64,000 nucleotides of DNA from Tetradesmus obliquus. Its lineage: Eukaryota > Chlorophyta > Chlorophyceae > Sphaeropleales > Scenedesmaceae. The notes beneath the pieces were generated by a model. That model did no database searches. It had not been told where the DNA came from and saw nothing but the letters and a program-made list of their open reading frames with translations. Both the position numbers and the translations under genes were made by a program. Positions 59,196-64,000 of the stretch are shown here, in pieces. The stretch's first letter is position 1. Every line of letters starts with the position of its first letter. The stretch is taken from NCBI GenBank assembly GCA_030272155.1, contig CP126192.1:1460501-1524500 (forward strand), written 5' to 3'.

Positions 59196-62100
59196 TCAGC
59201 CGCCGCGGCCCCAGCTGCGGCTGCGCTTGAGCCCCCCGCCCGCCGCCTTGTGGTCTGCGCCCACCGCCTCAGCCACATTTGCGAAGCCATCCCGTGCCAG
59301 GCACTCCGCCAGCTGCTGCTTGATGGCCGGCACCACTGCAGGCCCCTCGTAGGCCAGTGCAGTGTACAGCTCCACCAGGCTGGCCCCTGCACGGATCTTG
59401 GCGTACGCATCCTCGCCTGCAGCAGCAGCAGCACATCGCTAGGGTTAACATTTTGGATGATCACTTGCAGGATGACTCAGTGCCCAGGCACAGCAGTGCT
59501 TCACTTGCAGCAACGGGCAAACCGCATGCCAACGATGTGGAACAGGTGCCAGCCCAGCGAGCACAGTTACACATGTGCATGAGACCAGGCCAGATGCCAG
59601 CGGCTCACCGCTGCTGACTCCCCCACAGCCAATGAGCGGCACCTTGCCTCCTGTGAGGCGGTACATGTCAGCCAGCACCTGCGTTGACAGCGACAGCAGC
59701 GGCGGCCCGCTCAGGCCGCCAGCCTCGCCGCCTTGTGGGTGCTCGGCCACAGCGCCTGCACAGATTGCAGCGCAGGACATGGCGGGAGGCAGCAGCAGCA
59801 GACGCTTAGAGAATGAGCGCCGAGGTAGTACTGCCAATATGACATGCTGCATCTTCACCCATGCTGCTCCATCTGCTCCTCACTACTGATGCTATTACTT
59901 CACAAGAAGTAGAACAGGCAAACCTCTGGCCGTGCTACAACTCAAGAGTTGCTGCTGGGCTGTCCAGCACCACAGCTGCAGCAGCCCAGCCATGTGTCAC
60001 ATGTTGCAGGCCTCCCACCCACCTGGCCTGCTGATGGTGGTGTTGCCCACCACCAGGCCGTCCACCTGTGTGGCCGCCACCACTGCAGCAATGTCAGCCT
60101 TGTCAGCATCGCTCACATCGGGCGCGATCTTGACCAGCAGCGGCGGCGGGCCCCCGGGGCCCCAGTCCAAGTTGTCGCGCGTGGTCTTGACAAACGTGAC
60201 GAGGTCCTGCAGCTGCTGCCGGCCCTGCAGCGCACGCAGGCCTGGCAGCAGCAGCAGCAGCAGGCAGCTTGCAAGGTGGCGTCACGCAAGCAGGCAACTT
60301 ATGCAGGACTGCAATCACAGAAACTGCAGGTGCTGTGTAGAGCTAACGTACGGCAGCCCCAAGCACTGACAATATCATTTGTGCATATGCATGCATGACA
60401 TTGCTGATGGCAGCGCGTAACAGGGTGCTGCACATCCAGCAGTACAAGCACAACCCTAAACTGACGCAATGCGGTGCAGCTGTCTCTGCCGCCGGGCGGC
60501 CAGCCGCCGCCGCACCTGGCGTGTTTGGTGATGACACGTTGATGACCACAAAGTCGGCGTACTTGCCCAGCTTCATGAGCCCGATTGCATAGTCATCAGC
60601 AGCGTCCTCGCTGAGCTTGTTCTTGCCCAGGTTCACGCCCAGCACGCCTGCACGGCAGCAGCAGCAGCATGGCAGCACGCGTGAGACAGGACAACAGTAA
60701 CACATGCAACGAGGAACATGTGGCAGACCATTTGAGTGGTGCCCGCTCTGCATCCACCTGCAGCACATGCGGTGTGTGTCTGCAACGGTGCATGCTGTGT
60801 CTGCTGCGCTAGTCAAGCACTGCTGAACTGTTGATGCAGTGTATGCAGCCGCCGCACCCGGCTTGATGTCAGGGTGGTGCTCCACGCGCTTCCAGAAGGA
60901 CTCCAGGTGGTGCGCTGCTGCGTCCGCGCCTGCGCTATTGAAGCCGTAGCGGTTGATGGTGGCCCTGCACGCAGCAGCAGCGACACAGCACGGCGCCTTC
61001 ACACATGCAGGCCCATGCAGTGCAGCTTACAAAAACAGGCTGCAGAGATGCCAGCAACTGCAGCAGTGTTTGCAAGGAACTGCAAGGGGGGTGAGTGGCT
61101 GCTGTGACAGCGCCACACTATGCACAGCTGCCACTTGCAGTATGCCAGCGAATTGCAGCTGCTGCGTGCTTCAGCAGCACCGGCTGTGCTTGCTGCACCG
61201 GCAGCAGCGCCTATTACTGCATACATTGGCTGCCGCTGCTGCGCCGCTGCTGCGCTACTGCTGCTGCTGCTGGCTCAGCTGCTGCTGCTGCCGCTCACTT
61301 GAGCTCTGGCAGCCTGAACACGCGCGGCTTGTCATTGCCCGGCTGCGGCTTGGGCGTGACGGAGCCTGCAGCAGTACACAACAAAAGGTGCAGCTGAGCA
61401 GCAAGCAGGGAACTGCAGCTGAGCAGCAAGCAGGGAACTGCCAGGCGATGGCTTCCAGCTGCTGTATGCAATTGCTGTGCTGCAGCTTGACGAATGATAC
61501 ACGGACATGCAGCTGCTGGCTGGCTTCTTTCTGGCTGCTGCTCCTGTGCAGGCCGGTTGATGCTGCCGCTGGCTGTCATGCCGCTGCTGCCGTACCTACT
61601 TCCATGAAGCCCAGCCCCAGCCCCATCAGCCCCTTGATGGCCTCTGCATCCTTGTCAAAGCCGGCAGCAAGGCCTGCAGCAGCAGCAGCAGCAGCGTTGG
61701 TCTTTTACTGTCCCTGTTTTTGCTGGGGAGCTACGTGGCGGTGAGGCTGCTTCATGTACGTGTAATCAGGTTCAGATATCAGCCTTATCCTGCTGCTGCT
61801 TGTGCGCTGCTGCTCACCAATAGGGTTTGGAAAGGTCCTGCCCCACAGCTGCACACGCAAGCAGTCTGGGTCCGGCCTTGTTTCCCTGGGAAACAGGCCC
61901 CATTTGGCTGCTAGAATGCCAAGTCTGTGAGAATCCTCTGCATTTAGGGATCTTAGCAAGGGTCCAGTGGCGCTGGCTAGTTCAAACTTCTTCTGTACGT
62001 CTAGTGTGGTGTAGTAGCCCAGGGCTGTCACCACTGCTGCTCCACCAGCCACAGCAGCGCCCTACAGCAGCAGCGTCACACGTCCAAGGCCGTATAAGAT

Positions 62101-62208
62101 ACTTGAGTAGGTTTAATGAGCCCGCATGGCCGGACGATGCGGATCAGAGACAGGGGTTCGTCTTGCAAAAGCCCCGCTCACCCTCAATCTCCGCACAAGC
62201 TTCGACAT
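59196..62208 (-). CDS. DHODH: Dihydroorotate dehydrogenase, mitochondrial quinone-dependent class 2
   Basis: Nine exons close in phase for 413 residues: 62208-62182, 62061-61818, 61673-61596, 61365-61299, 60964-60858, 60647-60516, 60241-60023, 59755-59609 and 59416-59196. The enzyme oxidises dihydroorotate to orotate and passes electrons to ubiquinone, the fourth step of pyrimidine synthesis. The first exon (MSKLVRRLR) is a basic presequence start, followed by a hydrophobic helix ([12 protein letters not shown]) for inner-membrane anchoring. Family motifs are [59 protein letters not shown] (catalytic-loop Ser), [21 protein letters not shown] and [20 protein letters not shown] (FMN phosphate loop). 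The C-terminal 25 residues are an extra Arg/Gly-rich tail. The start is inferred from the only nearby in-phase ATG exon, so it is less certain than the rest. Confidence 0.94.
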
Positions 62209-62776
62209 CTAGCAGCAGCGTTACAACAATAATGTTGCTGCGATCATTGAAACTTCATCAGAGAGCAAGCTGTGCTGCAGGTGACTGGTGCTGATGGCGA
62301 AAGCAGCACTCGGTGTGGTGGCGTGACCGCTGGTGGCTGCAACCACCATGTGTTGTTATACGTGCACTGTCTGTCACTGTTTCTTTCATTTGGAAGCAAT
62401 TTGCAGCTGGTGTTACTGTTGGCCCTGAGCCCTGAGTGGGTTCAGGGCACAGGCTGAGTCACCAGCTGGAATGCTGTGCTGCTTGGGTTACTCCGCGGGC
62501 CAGGCGCCACCTGTGCTGTTGGAATGCTTGCAGCTCAACCAGCAGTCAATAGGGCTGATTTTGCTGTACTGCTACCTGGCCAGCTCAGTAAGTTGCACTC
62601 TCGCTTGAGGCGCAGCGCTTGAGGCACGCCACAACCCTCGCTTGCTTTGCTAGCCTTGCTATGTTACACTGTTGCAGCACGTTGACTCGCCAGGCCATCT
62701 GCCTGATTCATGTACAAACCCTCCGGCACTTGGCTATGTTTACCATCTGTACAACATGCACCGCCACAAGAGGCTG
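62209..62776. other. Intergenic, DHODH promoter and CYB5D1 3' flank
   Basis: No gene is supported. A plus-strand ATG near 62233 opens a short basic frame (MLLRSLKLHQRASCA) ending in CAG|GTGACT, resembling a first exon, but no second exon is seen. Confidence 0.45.
62664..62668 (-). terminator. Candidate TGTAA polyadenylation signal of CYB5D1
   Basis: TGTAA on the minus strand, about 110 nt after the CYB5D1 stop. The position is plausible. Confidence 0.35.
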
Positions 62777-64000
62777 CTACGCCACTGTCAGGTCGTCGTT
62801 CCAGTACACATGCAGCACAGGCACGTGATAGTCGGAGGGCATGTCCAGGGACTCAAACGCGCCGCTCTCATCCACCACGCCATTCTCCTGCAGCGTCTTG
62901 TTCAAGTCCAGGTCGCGGAACTCAAACTGGCTGCCAGCGCCACCTGCAGCAGCAGTTGTTGCATGCAAGGTTAGTGAGCATGCCAAAATGACTACCAGCC
63001 ACAGCAGTGCACTACATGCACGCATGTCTTTCTGAACCATGTTGGGTGCGTATGCAAACACTGCATGTGCAAGCTGCTGCAGCTCCCCACGCACCTGCTG
63101 TTCTGCCGAGCGCCTTCCATGTGTAGCTCGCTGCATGCGCGTTGAGCGCCAGGTAGCGCTGCCGCACCTGCATACGCAACGACCCAAGCACTGAGTAAAT
63201 GGACACTGATTGCGCACCCCTTTCCTGCAAGCAACGATGGACGGCAGGGCTGGGTGCTGATCACACTGCTGCTTTGCCTTGCAGCATCCTGTATGCTGAC
63301 ATTGTGTGTAGAGCCTGCTGGCTGGCCTGCTGCTGCTGCTGCTGCTGCTGCACTGTGGGCCCGCGCCACCCGCACCTGCCCCACCGTCTCCTCGCTGGGC
63401 ACCTCCAGCGTGTCCTCCTGCTCGGTGAGCACGTTCTTCACGCGCACCAGCCGTGTCTTGCTGCTCAGCAGGCCCACCTGCAGCACACAACATGCCGGCA
63501 GCGGCCGTGATCATACGGCTGGGGGCGTGACTCCTGCTGCTTACATGTGCACTGTTATAACATGTTGCTGCTGCTGTTGCTGTTGCTGCTGGTGCTGTTG
63601 CTGTTGCTGCTGCTGCCAACAGCCAGTTGTAGGCTGCTGTGCTGGTGCAGCTGCCGCTCACCCGCAGCGTGATGTCCTTCCACCAGGGCACCTGCACGCT
63701 GCAGTCGTAGCTGCTGGTGGGCTCCACAGGCGCCACATGCAGGAACAGCCCCTGGCAGCGCAGCACAGGGACACACGGCGCAGGGGGATAAACAGCGGCA
63801 AGCCTTGTCAACCAGTGTCGTACTCCTGCAGGCCGCGCGTGCATGCTGCTGCGCTAGTCCATTGTCTGTAGCTGTGCTGTGGTTGTGCAATCACGCAGCT
63901 GCTGCGCAGTGTGCTGCTGTTGTGCCTCATCCTGCAGCGCACCTGTGGGCAGTATGGTAGGGGCAGCTGCGTGTCAGGGTCGCAGCATGTCCGCACATCT
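62777..64000 (-). CDS. CYB5D1: Cytochrome b5 domain-containing protein 1 (CYB5D1/FAP198), 5' part missing
   Basis: Five exons of the 3' part are visible, all in phase: beyond 64000 to 63943, 63751-63662, 63477-63376, 63167-63095 and 62943-62777. They read DVRTCCDPDTQLPLPYC, GLFLHVAPVEPTSSYDC, PWWKDITLR, VGLLSSKTRLVRVKNVLTEQ, HAASYTWK, FEFRDLDLNKTLQENGV and VLHVYWNDDLTVA. These match human CYB5D1 segment by segment (DP-x-TG, HVPP, PWW, LSAKTR, HAASYTWK, TLEENGI, LYFNDDLTE). The cytochrome b5 heme domain itself, with its His ligands, lies upstream beyond the window. The orthologue in Chlamydomonas is the flagellar protein FAP198, so a ciliary role is expected from the family. The stop is at 62777-62779. 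Confidence 0.9.

Noticed and set aside
62233..62284. Plus-strand possible first exon (MLLRSLKLHQRASCA then CAG|GTGACT)
   Set aside because: No downstream exon in phase; it lies antisense just upstream of the DHODH start.

Overview
This window is nuclear DNA of a green alga, most likely a chlorophycean (Scenedesmus/Chlamydomonas-like). The evidence is: every recognisable gene is eukaryotic and cut by short GT-AG introns (about 60-550 nt); coding and intronic sequence is saturated with CAG/CTG tracts that encode Ala, Gln, Ser and Leu runs; several genes are plant/green-lineage types (thylakoid lumenal TL17, PILS carrier, A20/AN1 stress protein, plant-type RanGAP); and TGTAA, the chlorophycean polyadenylation signal, lies downstream of several stop codons. 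The lineage is an inference from gene content; the rest was read from the sequence. For most genes I rebuilt the exons by hand and checked that splice phases close over the whole chain.

Layout, left to right: a secreted flavin amine-oxidase-like gene with an apparent frameshift (789-3442, +); a small unknown two-exon gene (5588-6313, -); a Sel1-repeat protein with an N-myristoylation-type start (6899-9293, -), divergent from the splicing factor SFSWAP/SWAP (9973-15452, +); an orphan ORF (16453-16962, +); a 68-residue membrane protein (19582-19788, -), divergent from a PIN-LIKES/auxin efflux carrier (20636-23063, +); the anaphase-promoting complex activator CDC20 (24388-26928, +); RanGAP (28656-32927, -), divergent across 345 bp from a sugar-transfer-type ATP-grasp gene (33273-36394, +); and an A20/AN1 zinc-finger protein (36856-37477, +).

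The right half holds the DEAD-box helicase DDX41/Abstrakt (39411-45515, -); a two-repeat MYB factor with a long Gln-rich tail (48621-52444, -); the complex I assembly factor NDUFAF2 (53490-54851, -), divergent from thylakoid lumenal pentapeptide protein TL17 (55293-57513, +); mitochondrial dihydroorotate dehydrogenase (59196-62208, -); and the 3' part of the ciliary protein CYB5D1/FAP198 (62777 to beyond 64000, -).

The genes do not form one pathway. They are housekeeping neighbours: RNA splicing (SFSWAP, DDX41), cell cycle and nuclear transport (CDC20, RanGAP), organelle function (NDUFAF2, DHODH, TL17) and regulation (MYB, A20/AN1, PILS). I found no convincing undescribed multi-gene system. 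The most notable single observations are a RanGAP whose WPP-like domain lacks the WPP tripeptide, a decayed partial exon duplication beside a CAG tract inside DDX41, routine use of CTG repeats as 3' splice-site tracts, and a cluster of hairpins with an rRNA-like motif at 38.7-39.15 kb.
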